Part shown: in pieces, positions 13,515 to 26,889 of the stretch
Position numbering within the stretch: position 1 is the stretch's first letter
Layout: each line of letters begins with the position of its first letter
NCBI GenBank assembly: GCA_921293015.1
Contig: OV121081.1
Coordinates: 29,763,158-29,827,157 of the forward strand
DNA: 64,000 nt
Source: Phorcus lineatus
Lineage: Eukaryota > Mollusca > Gastropoda > Trochida > Trochidae
Direction of reading: 5' to 3'
The notes under the pieces: model-generated
Told to the model about the DNA's origin: nothing
The model's database searches: none
The model's input: the letters and a program-made list of their open reading frames with translations, nothing else
Program-made: the position numbers and the translations under genes

Positions 13515-13660
13515 TTCTTAAATTGGTGTCAGCACGTGCGAGCAGTGAGGCTGCCTTCAGACCGTTGTGAAGAGGAAAGCCCCCAGATAGAGTGTTTGAA
13601 TCCCGCCAGAGTCATTTAAAAAAATTTTATTCCTCGGAACACGGTCGATCTTAATCAGAC
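13515..13660 (+). repeat. SINE-like dispersed repeat, copy 1
   Basis: Shares with 60640-60800 the ordered blocks gtgtcag.acgcg, ttcaga.cgttgtg.agaggaaa, gaatccc.ccagagtca, ttttatt, gaacacggtcgat.ttaatca. The gaatccc block resembles a Pol III B box. Confidence 0.65.
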
Positions 13661-13719
13661 TGACACTCAAAGTGTTTGTTAGTTGCGATATTTAATTCAA
13701 AGGGGGAACTAATATATTT

Positions 13720-14760
13720 CAAGTTCAAGTTCAAATTCTTTATTCACTAAAACCACTCACAGTGGTACATAGTACATTTTTACACAATCATTAATACATT
13801 TTTCTCAACGAGGCAACATCATATTTTTGAAAGTTGTTCAGAGATACATCTAATGAATTTACTTACTTTGTCAACAATTGTATAACAATTTCTGAGTTTC
13901 TGAGAAGAGACGGTTTCAAATAATTAGGTTTTGTACAACAATACTTAGGTAATAACTTTTTTCTATTTTCTAATAAACGATTACACTCAAAAATATAGTG
14001 GTATTCATCACCCACTTCACCAGAATTACACATCAAACACTTGCTATCTTTGTAAGAAATACGATGCCAACGCCCTACTTCACCAGGAAGTTTAGTATTA
14101 GTTGTTCTAAATTTCAAAATAGCTAGTGAAACTTTAGGTGGTAATAAAATATCACCTTCAGCACCAAACATTGGTTTTCTACAGTCATATATTTTACCTT
14201 TAGATGATAATGACTTTTCATATTGCCATTGTGTTATAAACTGATCGGTTAAAATGCGTTCAAATTTACAGAGGAGCCAATTTCTATTAACATATGACAA
14301 TCCACAATCATCTTAAAATGTTTTAACAAAGTGTAGCCAAGGAGGCTGATATTCAGTACTATTTTCAACTGCTAATAATTTGGAATACACCTTACATGAG
14401 AGTTTATTATTGTTTTCAAAATTTAAAAGTTTACCCCGAGAACGTTAAAACTCTCTTTTTAATGGTGATACTTAGAGGCAGTCGTCCCGTTTCGCCGTAG
14501 AACATGTAAATCGGTGTGCTTTTACGTAAATTCAATACCTTTTTAATAAACAATCTATGGACTAATTCTAGTATTTCGAAATTACAAGGGCTCCATATTT
14601 CACAACTGTATAATGACATCGGTACAACCATATGATCAAATGCTTTAAATAGACAATCTGGTGGTAAATGTAAATTTCTTGCTTTTGATAATAACCAAAA
14701 CATTGCTTTCAGGCCTTGATCTCTTCAAGCTTTCACGGCAACATTAAATCTTCTAATCTC
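13720..14760 (-). mobile_element. Non-LTR retrotransposon 3' fragment (decayed)
   Basis: Minus-strand frames give the post-reverse-transcriptase part of a LINE ORF2: AMFWLLSKARNLHLPPDCLF, DHMVVPMSLYSCEIW (14431-14703), then after a frameshift SYVNRNWLLCKFERILTDQF and a zinc-finger-like C-x2-C-x9-H-x4-C (CLMCNSGEVGDEYHYIFEC) at 13863-14300. It ends in AATAAAGAATTTGAACTTGA, a simple-repeat tail typical of such elements. Upstream stops, the frameshift and missing RT core show it is a dead 5' truncation. Confidence 0.85.
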
Positions 14761-14861
14761 TTTCATACCATGTGCAACTAATATTGAAATGTAATGTAGT
14801 GTAAAACAACAAAACGATTTACATAAAAATGTATGCTAATCACCTTATAATAATCCTCGAT

Positions 14862-15058
14862 TTATTTGATTAAAAACAAAGCAGTGAGATAAAGCATCAA
14901 ATGATCACAAGCTTCTATGACAGGTTGTTTTGTCATGGTATGGTAAATACGATTCATTACTTCAACTGGATCAGCTTGATTACTATTCACAATAAAAACT
15001 AATTCATATAACAATTGCTTAAAAAAGGCCTGAACATTGTCCGTGATATTGTAAAGGA
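14862..15058 (-). CDS. Candidate terminal exon, helical protein
   Basis: Acceptor caatctttcttaatctttggaag is pyrimidine-rich. The frame reads LYNITDNVQAFFKQLLYELV, FIVNSNQADPVEVMNRIYHT, MTKQPVIEACDHLMLYLTAL, FLIK and TAA. It ends in a hydrophobic stretch that could be membrane-associated. The composition looks coding; no other exon was linked and the family is unknown. It directly precedes the LINE fragment on the same strand, so it might be part of another repeat. Confidence 0.42.
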
Positions 15059-15444
15059 CTTCCAAAGATTAAGAAAGATTGACATGACCATAGAACATCA
15101 AACGTCATTTCCTATAAAAAAAATTCCAATGAAATTATGAAGGCGCTGACACGTTTTACAGAAAGTTTTTATCTAGGATCTCACACCAAATATAACGAAC
15201 CCGTCATGAACAATAAACGTCGAATGGTTTAAGAGCTTATTTTGCTTCACTGAGCTTAAACACTAAAAATGATTATCTTGGAATTCATATTCTGCAAAGT
15301 CAAAGTATTTTAATCGACAGAGCTCCTGTAATATCCCGATATTAGTTAAAGTCATAGTCTCATTTTTGCAAGGCAAATTGTAATAAATGCTGGACAAATA
15401 ATTCACCACTCACAGAAATCTTTCCCCTGACGTTTGCAACAATT

Positions 15445-15565
15445 TTCAGAACTCTGCAGGGATTCTAGCCCTCAATAATGAAGTTCAAACTACCCTACCC
15501 TACCCGAATATTATGTTTTTGCGAGCGTTAGTCCTTACCACGTCATTTCGCTAAGGCCGTGACGA
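15445..15565 (-). repeat. Degenerate tRNA-derived SINE head
   Basis: On the minus strand, GGCCTTAGCGAAATGACG..GGACTAACGCTCGC resembles a tRNA A-box half and GGGCTAGAATCCC a B box, separated by three copies of GGGTA. No complete tRNA can be folded. Confidence 0.4.
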
Positions 15566-17138
15566 AGAACACATAAAATTTCCCAGCTGAATATCCAATG
15601 AAAATAGCTAATAGCTTACGCTTTTTCAAATACAGAAATAACAAAAAGGTGGTAAACTCAGTGAAGAATGCGTCTGTCATAAGTATCGGCGCTGCGATGA
15701 CTAGATTTCCGGTGTTTCGTACTCGCGATGGGATTGCACTTGATTCGCTACCTCATCGGCCTGAAATGGCATACGCCAATACGCTGCTTCATCCAAAACT
15801 GTAAAACGGGCATAAAAATGAAAATCTTTGCAAATACGACAGGAGATATTTGTGTTAGTGATCAGATTTTGTTCGTGAAGAATAATTAGTTCAGTTTAGT
15901 TGCCTTACAAAAATTAAACTATGACTTTAAGCCAAATGCCTTGTATCATAACTCCTAATCAACACAAATTCTTTAATTACTAACATCTCTTTTTGAAAAG
16001 ATGTCAATGTCAATCTACTGTCCAATTTTGTAAATATTTTATAATAATCTCCTAATGGAGGAAATGAAGATGATGAACTTCGTGATGATAAACTTCGTGA
16101 AACACAATGTGGTCAACTTACAAATAAATCTTACCCTGGGAACTTTTCTTTAAATCAAACCAATGCTATTAATTCATTAAATCCACTAATCCACTATGTT
16201 TAAAACCAATTTAATTATTGTTCCTCGTGTTGTTACTCTTAAATACACTTAATGCATGGCCTTGAGGTTTTAATATAAAAGATGAAATGCATCACGTTTA
16301 CATGATATTGGTCACGTATTTCTCATTTCTCATCTTGTAAAACATTACATTATGAAATCAATACGTTTACCAAAGAAAGCAAATGAAATACATATAGATA
16401 GATTAGGTTACAGTTAATATCTATTGTAGATGATATATCATAATGTTATGAAATGCTTTCTCACATTCAAATGACTTTTTGTGATTTTTTTCAAATAACT
16501 GTTAGAAAGTTTTACTTGCTTTACATCCTGTATGTACCTTTGCTTATTTTTTGTTCTTCTCCCTATCGGCAAAACTTCTGAAAAAACACTAGACTCCTTG
16601 TAGTCATCGATAATCACACAGATCAATCACATTAATTTTTTTTTTCTCTTCTTCCAGTTCTGGTCCTTCAATTTCAGAGGACATCACGTTTTCAAGAGAA
16701 CCTGATACATTTTATATGACATCTTTTCTTTCAATTTCTGTACATCCAGATAACTAGTCCATAAAAGGAAGTATTGTGGGAAGATTCATCACGGGACAAC
16801 ATGAACATTTCAATAGACAGCATAACACCAGAATTCCGAGAATGAAACTAAATCTTTAAAGCAATCTTTAATGAGTTCTATATATGTAGATATAAGTAAA
16901 GTACCTGGACATTCCTATTCTGCCCTAAGCAGAATATGAAATAACATTGACTTGAGGAATTAACGAAACTACAGAAAGGTTGCTATCCAAAACATTTGTC
17001 TTTTAATTAAACAAATATTGTAATGTTGTTTTTGATTCAAAGTATAAACTTGTACTGGGGGTATTTCAATCTTCGTTTTTACACAAGTGCAAACCTATTT
17101 ATAATAATGAATACTGATTATACATGTAGGAGTGAATA
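15566..17138. other. No certain feature
   Basis: A plus-strand open frame at 15598-15804 and a minus-strand one at 16438-16626 are open but lack splice or family support. A 10-A run near 16635 separates the latter from an acidic open stretch (MSSEIEGPELEEE). Confidence 0.3.
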
Positions 17139-17221
17139 TAAAGTGACACAGAGTGTGTTTAATGAATTTTGTATGTGGTTTAAATGGAGCAAAAGTTCAT
17201 TAGAGCTTGGTTAAATAGAGA

Positions 17222-17360
17222 ATACTAAACCACGTCCCGTTTAATAACATATTTATGAAACGAGTGAATGGTTTGGTATTTAACGAGCGAAAGCGAGTTA
17301 GATACCGATATCATTCACGAGTTTCATAAAAATGTTATTACACGGGACTGAGTTTAGTAT
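17222..17360. mobile_element. Foldback element nested in a MITE
   Basis: Nearly complete palindrome: ATACTAAACcacGTCCCGT..AATAACAT.TTTATGAAAC pairs with its complement ending ACGGGACtgaGTTTAGTAT; the centre is cgagcgaaagcgag. Would form a long hairpin. Confidence 0.8.
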
Positions 17361-17439
17361 TTTATTAATTACTCGCTGAATTGTATCAAAGAAAAATCAT
17401 GATCGCCGGGTTAACCATTGCCGCTGCATCGCTAACATT

Positions 17440-17482
17440 GTGACGTCATGCTTAATGATTGTGACGTCATATGACGTCAATC
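17440..17482. promoter_or_regulatory. Cluster of three TGACGTCA sites
   Basis: Two GTGACGTCAT and one ATGACGTCAA within about 40 bp, each the ATF/CREB palindrome. Chance of three in so short an AT-rich region is low; they may be part of the repeat rather than a gene's promoter. Confidence 0.5.
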
Positions 17483-17944
17483 AACACGCGATGTTATTAC
17501 ACAATGTGTAATAACTTTGTAGATTTATTAAACGGCGGTATCTTCAACGGGCGAGTAATAATGTCAAATCTCCTATCTAATGTTTCATCTTATCTCTTGA
17601 GTACCAAAATTATGACATTTCTGGTTTCCGATCTTAAATTAAAAATGGTCATATAAATGTTAAGAAGTCGACATTCAGCGTCCCATTTACATCTATATTA
17701 ATTAAATAACCAATTATTTAATACAAATCTAAATTTTTCGATGCGTCTGCTATAAATAAGTTTAATGAATTACGTTTGAGTCTTTGGCGCGCGACTCGAC
17801 TTTTTTTCCTTTGTATAGTCATTATGCTAACTGATAAGCGCTGATATGTTAATTTTCAGAAACTACCACTACTTGTCGATAGAATAACACTATTTATGAA
17901 GTTTGACATATTTGACCCCAACAACATACTATGTGCCTCTTTAA

Positions 17945-20900
17945 TTTGATCTGATGCACAAATCATTTACAACAAAAAATACATGTTTAAAAACATTTTA
18001 ATTGCGGATACTTCAGGTTTTGAAGGTCACCTTGACCATATTTGCAAATTTTCAAAAATGATTAGAATCGCACTGAATGTTAATGAGAATATTTATGTTC
18101 CTACATTCAATTTATTTCTCTTTATATTTCCATGTTTTTATACATCATAAGAGTGTTTTAAAAAGAATGTTTTAAGCAAAACGCTAAGCCATAATACGTT
18201 CTACTTTGGTTCGTAAGAGCCTTTAAACTAATCTATGCTGTATTGAGCATTAAGTTATTCAGGGATAACTAATTTCTGTTTTAACTATAGAGTTCCTTAT
18301 AAACGAAAGTGATTGTTTTAAGATAATTTGTACATGGCGGTATATTGCAATCTTTCCAATCATCATGATGATTGTCAAAAAGAATATTTTTATTCCGATA
18401 CCCGAGACATTACTGTTGATATTTATATTTTTACGATAGTGCATGTTGAAAAATTGAAGCTTTTCTCAAGACAATATTAGGCAAAACAGTACAGAGTCAG
18501 CCAAAACACTTTGCATTATGGTTAGTAATGGCCTTTCAGAAATCGATGCTTTATTGTCAAATGACTTATTCAGGAGAACTGATTTGTCTTTTGATCATAA
18601 AGTTAAATCAAAATTTATGAAATTTTATGCAACTGCAACAATGCTATGTATAGAATTAGACAGAGTTGCTTCAATCACATTATTTTTCTAATAATGAGCT
18701 CTTTTGAATTGCCACATAAATTATGTGATGTTCCAACAAACCCTTAAATCAAACGTACTAGCCTATGCACTTTCCACTATTACGACAGCAAACTCTTAAT
18801 AGCAACTTAGGACATCAAAATCTGAACATATATAGTCCACCTTGAAGACTGTTTTTTTTTAAATACTTAACAAGTTCCATGATCATGTGCTGATGACCAA
18901 CATGACTATCAACCAGCTTGACATAGAACAATTTTCTCTACCGAGACAGTAAGCACTACTACATGTTCACGGTACAGATGGAAACTTGAAAATTGATCCA
19001 CGATAGAATCATTAAAATCCTCATCCAAATCAAGTAGTTCAGTTTCGCAAAATAATTTCTGATTTACTTCATTCCAAGTCCCGAGGCAATCCTAAAGCCG
19101 CCATTTATGAAAATGTATATATGGCATCATAATTGATCAGGATCATCCCTCTTAATCCTTGGATTTATTTCCTAGTGTTATAAACAACCATGGTTGCAAT
19201 CTGTAGAATTTTACACTTGCTCTTTTCAAGTAAAAAAGATTTGTATAGTCTTGAAGTTGGAAAATAAACTGAGTCACATCTTTCTTTGTCTAAATAACTT
19301 ACATAAATATACGGATGATCATTTAATGACATTGGGATGGTTGGCAGTGAAATATAACATGCAAAAAATCCCGCAGTTGTTTCATTAAAAAGCGCTCTCG
19401 TTAAGCAGCCCTTATTACAATATTTACAAACACTCCTTTGATCATCTAAAGGATATTTACGTGAAGACTGTACATGTCCGTTGAAATTTTGTAAAAGTAT
19501 TCAAAATTAACAAAGAGCTGTTCTGTGTAATTTATCCTATAAAACATGTGATTGGTCACCATATAAGGGAACACAATGGGGAAAATGCAACAAATATACA
19601 TTCTGCTATATCAGCGTATATCGATCCGAACCGCTCTTCCTTATACCCTGATCTCGCTCGGGCTAAATGCCTCGTACGGCTGGATCAGCTTGATATTCGT
19701 GGTTTAGTTCACCTGTTATTTTTTTCAAACAATCAAATGTCGTTCTGCAACGAGCTTGAAGCTACTATCTTAAACTAGAAGCTACTATCTTAAATTCAAC
19801 GGATATTTCCATCTGGGTTGTGTCGCTGTTGCTGGATGCGAGTCGTCTCATTAGTTGGTTGGATAGTTAGTGATACGAGGCTTTTGGCTTGAAAGAGATC
19901 AGGGTATTAGGAAGGAGCTGAGCGGATACATTTACGCTGATTTAGCAAGATGACAGTTGAACTGTTCGGTAACTGCTCAAATGGTAGTTCAGCACCAGGC
20001 AAACCTACAGCATGCTCTCCCGGCCCATTACTGCAGATAATCGAGACACCAACACATATTCCCCATTGATTGATGTAAACACAGACATCAAATTTTCTAA
20101 AAAAAATTTCAGAGGTTTCAGAGGATAATGTGATCAATAGACATCAAAATTATTGTATTAAAGACCTTTCAGATGAAATCGACACTCTGGTTATTTGTAT
20201 TCAGAGCAATGTTGATAAATGTGTATGATGATTGATTTTCAGTTCAGTGCAGTTTTAGGTAATCCAATTGAACCAGTCATTACACAATGGTGATAAATAC
20301 TGTAGAATGTAGAAATCAATACCACATTAATTTTGTGCTATTCTGTAACATTGGTATTGGAGAAAGATGTGCTTCATGTGCGAGTCAGCATTATCAAGAT
20401 TGCGCTGCCTATTTTGCAGGATTCCGCCTGCGTTCTTTTTGGTGGATCGCTGCGTAACTCAATACGGTATTTTCAAACATTTACTACACCTTTTGATCAT
20501 GGAAGGACGTCACCATGTGGTTTTGGTGGCTCTTTGTATTTGGTAAAAAAACTTAACGTGAACCATCGTGATAAAAATGTTTAATTACCTACATCATAGG
20601 TCACAGCGTGTAAGTTTTAGTGGTGTAATATCCCAGGGTATAAGAGTGAGCGAGAGCGTATAATGTTTTATCCTTAAACGGGATGACTTATAACAGTTAA
20701 ACGGAGATAATCAGCACCTAATGTGAAAAAGCATTGAAGAAAGTACGCTTTTGGCAAAATTATTAATGAAATAACGTGCTTCAGTACAAAGTACAAGTTA
20801 GTTGCAGCCCGTTATTCATTAAGGTGTCTTTTTCAAAACTTTTTTTTATTCAGGAACCAAACTATGTTAGATTTCACTTACAATGCCATTAATAACCATA

Positions 20901-21450
20901 TTTGATAATGTTGGCAACATATTTGAATTGTTTACAGAGAACATAAGTTTCTTTCACAAATTAGTGTTAAAACATAAATGATAGCACGACACATATTTGG
21001 GGATTGATTAAACTGAAGCGATTATGTATAATTTCATTTTTATTTTCACAGCATTTTTTCAGGTTTTTCTAATCATGATTTAGCCAAAGAAAATGCATTT
21101 CTGTTAAATGATATGTTCAAGCTTTTAAAACGCATTTTCAAATGTTGTACAATTATGTTGTAAAAGTTGTAAAATACCACGTCCAACCTGATGATAAAGT
21201 AAGTATTTAATGATAGATGTGATGTCACAAAAGTTTTACACATTTATTTAATTTATTTTGATATTTATGAAAATGCCAAAGAAAAAAACAGATAACTACT
21301 CGAACTCATGTCGGCTTTAGAAAATCAAATCCATATATTAAGAACTGAAGAATAGCATTAAATAATCATTGATTAGTTCCTTAATCAAGTTTTGTTTTCA
21401 TTGAAAGTTTAAAGACACTTTAGCACGTCACTCAAATGAGCTATTTGAGG
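17945..21450. other. AT-rich stretch, nothing certain
   Basis: A slightly GC-richer island at 19600-20060 carries open frames on both strands (plus 19548-19778, minus 19907-20137). A foldback-like motif ataagagtgagcgagagcgtat lies at 20640. No function could be assigned. Confidence 0.35.
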
Positions 21451-21454
21451 ACAT

Positions 21455-21965
21455 ATGCATTCACTTTAGCTTTCTTTTGTTGCAATCAAATAAAATTAAA
21501 CTGCAATTAACCTTCAAACAATAATGAAAACGTTAAGGCGGCCGAAGTATCAAAGGAATGTCGAAATTGTTAAGTGTCGGTTAAGCACTAGTTGGAAATA
21601 TTGATTGTTGAAAACGGCTGAAGTAGGATTGTGTTCAGCTTTTGAATGTACCTTAATCTTTTAGCTGGACAAAGGGGGAAAATATTCCAATTTCAGGTAT
21701 AATTACTACTTCACCTTTAGATATTCATGTTTACAATTATCTGTAACTTCACTTTATCTTAATATTATCGATATCGTAGTTCCTGCGTTTTTTACTCAGC
21801 GTTTCATTAAATACACTCGGTTTTCTAGAATTAACTTCATATCCTGAATATGTGCACATTATCTTAAATTATATACTAGATGACCTGAGTACGGGTCGTA
21901 AGTTAAATCGAGTATGCATTATCTATATTTACGAAATATTTATGTGCGCTAGTGCCTTTAAGGTG
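21455..21965 (+). repeat. Dispersed repeat family C, copy 2
   Basis: Same block order as 9775-10265 (ttagctttctttt.ttgcaat, aaaacgt, ggaaatattgattg) and ends gtgcgctagtgccttta, which recurs inverted at 29285. Confidence 0.6.
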
Positions 21966-22095
21966 AGGTGAGGTGAGTTGGTGTTTAACGCCGCTTTCAA
22001 GATTATTTCACTTATATCGCGGCTGCTAGTATTAGTGCAGGGAGAAAGCCCGCAACACCATTGTGGCTATGCATTGGCTAGTGCCTTTAAGAGTA
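21966..22095 (+). repeat. Molluscan-type SINE fragment
   Basis: gaggtgagttggtgtttaacgccgctttcaagattatttcacttatatcgcggc, followed by gcagggagaaagcccgcaacac. The core tttaacgccgctttcaag recurs at 47256. This motif family is abundant in gastropod genomes (recollection). Confidence 0.6.
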
Positions 22096-22289
22096 AGGGT
22101 TAAGATATTGATCGTACAGAATTAACACATATACAAATCATGCAATTTTTGCATACAGAGATATAAACTGCCAAGCATTGATCTTACCACTCTATTTACT
22201 TTTGTTAAAAAGTTTGTATCATCTCATGGGACAGTATGATACTATGGAGTATCATCTGTGCTACATCAACCGTACTACTCCATTGCATT

Positions 22290-22560
22290 TTGTTATACAG
22301 CAGTGTGAATCACCTCAGAGGACATTGAGACACATATATTGTACAAATTGAGGATAATATCACAGGGCAGACTAATCTGCCTGAATGTCTGACTGCATTC
22401 TTCATTAGTCTCCAGGGGGTTCATGGATTTCTTTGATGTTTCTGATGTGTTTGGAATGTCCAGCGTTGTCAAAAGATTTATGTATGTACGCACAATAACA
22501 ATCTGAGGAACATTTATTTGAAAATTAGTCCGTTTTATTACAGTCTCTGTGAACAATGAA
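22290..22560 (-). repeat. Duplicated segment family D, copy 1 (possibly coding)
   Basis: Minus frame is open for 87 codons with MNPLETNEECSQTFRQISLP and ILNLYNICVSMSSEVI. The copy at 26890-27150 gives MNPPEITKEFKPELRNIP and, after a stop, VSMSPQLI at the same spacing. Either a dispersed element or duplicated exons, one of them broken. Confidence 0.5.
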
Positions 22561-23179
22561 ACTTTGACTCACTTTAACGTCCATCCTATAACATCGTTAT
22601 ATTTTGGAACATAAAATATGCAATAGTACGGATTCGTCTATGGCTACTTGCCGACAAAACAGGTTAACCTAACCGTAAAAAGACAATGTGTCTCCTTTTC
22701 TTGTCGTTATAGTTATCGTTATAGTGTCCATAACATACTATGTGTATCACACCTGTGCCTACACATCAGTAAATCCCTCTTTTTCGCTCTGGGAACACTG
22801 ATATTAAGCCACCAATCTCAATACATGTATAAACATTGTTATGAAATTAAATTCCTACTGACAGCATATAAAACTTTAGATGATATTTTGGAATTTACCT
22901 TTTGTTGATACTCTTTTGTAAATGGTTGCTATAATATAGCTATTATGTTAGTTAAGTTCAAGAATACTGTCTTAAGTCTCTTATTGCTAATGATTGTCAT
23001 AAAGCTCTTTAACTATATGGTTGCTTACATACAGAAGTCCAAAGGAAAAATATTACTTTATTTTCATTAGTTTTCCTAACGAAAGCTATTTGTTCGTCAG
23101 GTTTGCAACAGAACCTGATATGTTCCGATATAACTACATAAAAGGGGCAGTAACACGTTTTTGAATTTTTTTCCAATAA

Positions 23180-23490
23180 ACATTAGTTTATGCCAAACAA
23201 ATTTTTTTCAGAGGGTCAAAACATCTCATTTCTAAGCCCGATTATCCAAAGTCTGAGAGGAAATAATCAATAATCATGCCAAAATCCACTGGCTGCCATT
23301 ATTGTGTAAATACCTTTTAATCATGTAGGGAACAGCTTACCGATTATGGTACGATCGTTTTGAAGCTGCTCTTTTTGATGAAAAAAAACATTGTCTTGTA
23401 ATTGGAAACATTTATTTTCCTTTTGGTCAAGTCACTTTATTTATCTTGATAAACGTGCTTCTGTCCTTTTAAAATCACATAAGCAATTTC
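23180..23490 (+). repeat. Dispersed repeat family B, copy 1
   Basis: Blocks tttatgccaaa.aaatttttttcagagggtcaaaac, cactggctgccattattgtgt, tttaatcat..aggga, acattgtcttg.aattgg.aacattt recur in order at 49135-49400, 53800-53960 and 54780-55100. Confidence 0.7.
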
Positions 23491-24149
23491 TTTTAAATTT
23501 ATGTAAACAATATTGCTTGTCAACAGGAGGAAGTTTTGAGTTAAGAATCATCTTGAATTCTTTTAATTGATTTCTATACTAATGACATTTTAAGATGAAA
23601 CTGGAGGATTGAATTAGACCAGTCTGCCAAGGATGAAATGATCTGAGATTTAAGTAGGTCTTATCTTAAGAACTTTGATAACTTCATATTTGTCAACAGT
23701 AAACTGAATACTAAAACGTTTTATCCCCGAGCTTTATGTATTAAAGAGACTCCTGGTATTCACAATGAAATTGCAGACAAGTGTATTGAATAGGCTTAGT
23801 GATTAACTTCAAAATTGTTTTAATTCAATCCTTAAACTGGTATCTGATATATGTTTGCACTGCTTCACTCTACTTGTAAAAAATGGATGCCAATGCTGTA
23901 GGATGAATATGGGATGTGCCTTTTTAGATTTAAAGAACGTTACAGCAGGCTTCACCAAACCGTGTTCTACGTTATGTTGCGAATCACTCAAACTTTTCAT
24001 CCCAGTCCCAACCAACATCGTGATTGAGTTCTTGTATTAGAATATCTTAAAGATCAATATTTATAACCTATGAATAACAAAAACAAACTTAGTTATGATT
24101 TTAGTGAACTCAAATCATGTCATAGCAAAAGAAATGTTTAATCGCATAG
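23491..24149. other. No recognised feature
   Basis: AT-rich with overlapping short open frames at 23809-24040 on both strands; neither has splice or family support. Confidence 0.35.
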
Positions 24150-24660
24150 TTAATATTTGTTTCCAAAAGCAAATCTGGTATTTACACAAAGACTGCAAGG
24201 TAGGGTCTAGTGATGTAGGGTTTAAACCGCGTGTACAAGTCCCATGGGGGTATTTAGCGCTCAGTCTGTCCTTCAGCCCATCCGTCATACTGCATTAGCT
24301 ACCTTATTGTTTCCAGAACCACGTCTGGTATTCACACATAGACTTTAAGATAGGGTTTGTTGATGTTTGGTTTAATACAGCGTGTACAGGTCCGAAGGGG
24401 GAAGGTCAGTATTTTGCGCTCTACGTGTTCTTCAACTCATCCGTCATACTGCAAAAGCTACCTTACTGTTTCCAGACACGTCTAGTATTCACACATTGAC
24501 TTTAAGATAAGAGTTTGGAGATGTTTTGGCAAAGCCCGTCTGGTACTCATACGTCTACTGGAAGATAAGGTCTGGTCCGTGGGGGTCCGTGGGGGTCTAT
24601 AAGGCTCAGTCTCTTCTTCAGCCCACCCGTCATACTGCAATACCTACATCACTGTGAAAC
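24150..24660 (+). repeat. Imperfect tandem repeat, about 160 bp x 3
   Basis: The block ccgtcatactgca recurs at 24282, 24441 and 24627 and ctggtattcacaca with gactttaagatagggtt between; the third unit is longer. Non-coding. Confidence 0.7.
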
Positions 24661-26885
24661 CTGCACATATCAGAAGTCTCTTCATGTAGTTCCATTTGGT
24701 ACTTCTGCAGTCCATGTCAAGATAGCGCTGCACTCAAAACTTGCTTCGTGCCCAACATCTTCCCTAATCAAAACTATTTTCCGCTTGCGAAAAAAACCGC
24801 ACATGCCATTGTGCTAAACTGCTAAACTGCGAAAGTGAATTGTGAATACAATATAGAGAAATGAAACACTTCAATGACATGACATGAATATGTTGTCCCG
24901 AGTCTCATTCTTCTTCTCATAATCCTCTGGTAAGAGATACCAAATATAAGTTAACAATCTAACAGCAAAAACATTTTCACTAAATTTGAATGCAAAATTT
25001 TTTTCTGCGATTCTGATTTGATGGGAGCTCTCAAAAATGTAACCATTTCCCTATGAATGCAGATAATTTTTACATTCATACCTCTCCAAAATATTGACAC
25101 AACATCCATTGAGGTCAAACGTTCGACACAACCAACTAATAAAGTAACATTTATTTTCTCTTTAGTTCTGTGACCAACTTCTTCCACTCATTAACAAGAC
25201 ACGGAGCGATTCCGGAAGACCAATTATAACTGATCCACGCTAATACCAGTTAAATGATGTTAAAGAGGAACTAATGATGATGCCATTAGAAAATCTAAGA
25301 CAGGTTGTTTCTGCTGGGAGCAATGAATAATGTACACCGTTTGCCATATTATGGTTAAATAACGTTCTACAGCCTTAGGGTTTCTTTTTCCTTACTTACG
25401 TAACCTTTGTAACATACATTAAGTCACCGCTAATAACGAACTAAATACATTAGGGAAATCACCTCCTATTACTGCAAACATATTTCGAAAACTGACTGTC
25501 AGTTTGGATGCTTGTTCGTCAATATATAGCTTTTAAAAAGAACGCGCATTGTCACATATGCCAAACCTTATCAATGGTGTATATATGCATTGACTGTTAT
25601 CAATAAATAATATGTCAATGGTAATTGAATCAGATCAATATAGTAGATAGAAAAAGGTTGAAGGTGGTAAAGTTTCACCAACATGTAGTTAAATGTCATT
25701 TTGAAAGTTACTATACAGCCGACAGAACGACCTTGATTTGATGGTATTTGGATAGGTTTCACAATGTTTTTGACATGTTTTCATGAAAATGTGACATGTG
25801 ATTTCGCCTTCAGCTCATATACGATCTAATTGTTGATAACTAAGTGAAATCAGATGCATCTGTGATGGGCTATGAATTTTTTTAAGCATCTTTATTGTTC
25901 AAAGCATGTCAAATTGAAATTAGTAGTCCTTGTTTTAATTCTCAACACATTAATTATCACCTTATGAATTTTCCTCAGGCTAATTCGTAGTCAAATTGTG
26001 TGCCCTTTTGATATCTATTGCTGATTCATTGATATTTTAAACTAAGTTGTGTAAACACTAGTTCCATGTTACCACTGTATTGTCTCCAATAAACATATTA
26101 AAGGAGAGATACCCTCCAATAGTTACCAACTAATGTCCAACCTCCAATAGGGTATTCAAGAATTGTTAGTGTTTTGTGGTTAATACATTGAATAAGCAAG
26201 ATAACACATTAATGTATTAATAGTTTAATAAGAAGATATTTGAATGAATTGTATGTGTTTTGACACTTAGTTAACATATATATGCCAGAGGGTATCGACC
26301 TCCTGTAGATCGAAGTGACTTAGTGAGTGAGTGAATTGTTGCTTGGGCAATATTACAGCCATTAGCGGCGTGTGAAGTGATTTAGTTTTAAGTTAGATAT
26401 GGTCCTCAAAGTCTCCAAACTAATGAAGACTTTTTCCATATCCTACACAGAAAATCATAAATCTGATGCGTCTTATAACAAATCAGGCATTGAACAAAAC
26501 GACTGCACAGGGTGTGAACACAAGTTGTTAAATTATTATTTCATCTATTGGAACAAATCTAAATTTAAACATAACATCTTCAATCCTCAAGTTAATTCAT
26601 TTTAATTTAGGTTTGCTTTTAAACGACAAAAAAAATCAGATAGCTCGTTAACAGCTTTTGGAAAACTCAAATAAATATAACTTTGAATAAGATTAAATCA
26701 AGAAAGAAAATTTTAAACTATGCAATGTCAATAAACTATCAGAAAAATAAATTATCACGATACAGTTCCTTGAAAATAATTTTGTATCTCCTTGGCATTG
26801 AAGTTAGGAAGAAATACAACTGAGATCATTCGTACAGACCATGCAACTAAAGCGTTTGCAAACGTCATTGAGCTAACAATCCAAT
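24661..26885. other. No certain gene
   Basis: A minus-strand open frame at 24951-25187 (INVTLLVGCVERLTSMDVVS) looks mildly coding with a possible donor GAGAG|gtatga. A tagtgagtgagtgaattg repeat fragment lies at 26320-26390. The rest is AT-rich. Confidence 0.3.
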
Positions 26886-26889
26886 CAAT

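Larger units (their letters stand above)
17139..17944 (+). mobile_element. MITE-like family A, copy 1, with nested foldback
   Basis: Starts aaagtgacacagagtgtgtt and ends caacatactatgtgcctctttaat, the terminal inverted repeats seen in other family A copies. Interior blocks (gttaagaagtcgacattcagcgtcccattta, tataaataagttt..attacgttt, tttatgaagtttgacatatttga) match 37799-38154 and 50210-50586. A 139-bp foldback at 17222-17360 and a CRE cluster interrupt it. Confidence 0.7.

Noticed and set aside
15598-15804. 68-codon plus-strand frame ending FRTRDGIALDSLPHRPEM
   Set aside because: No splice context, no known family, next to SINE-like sequence.
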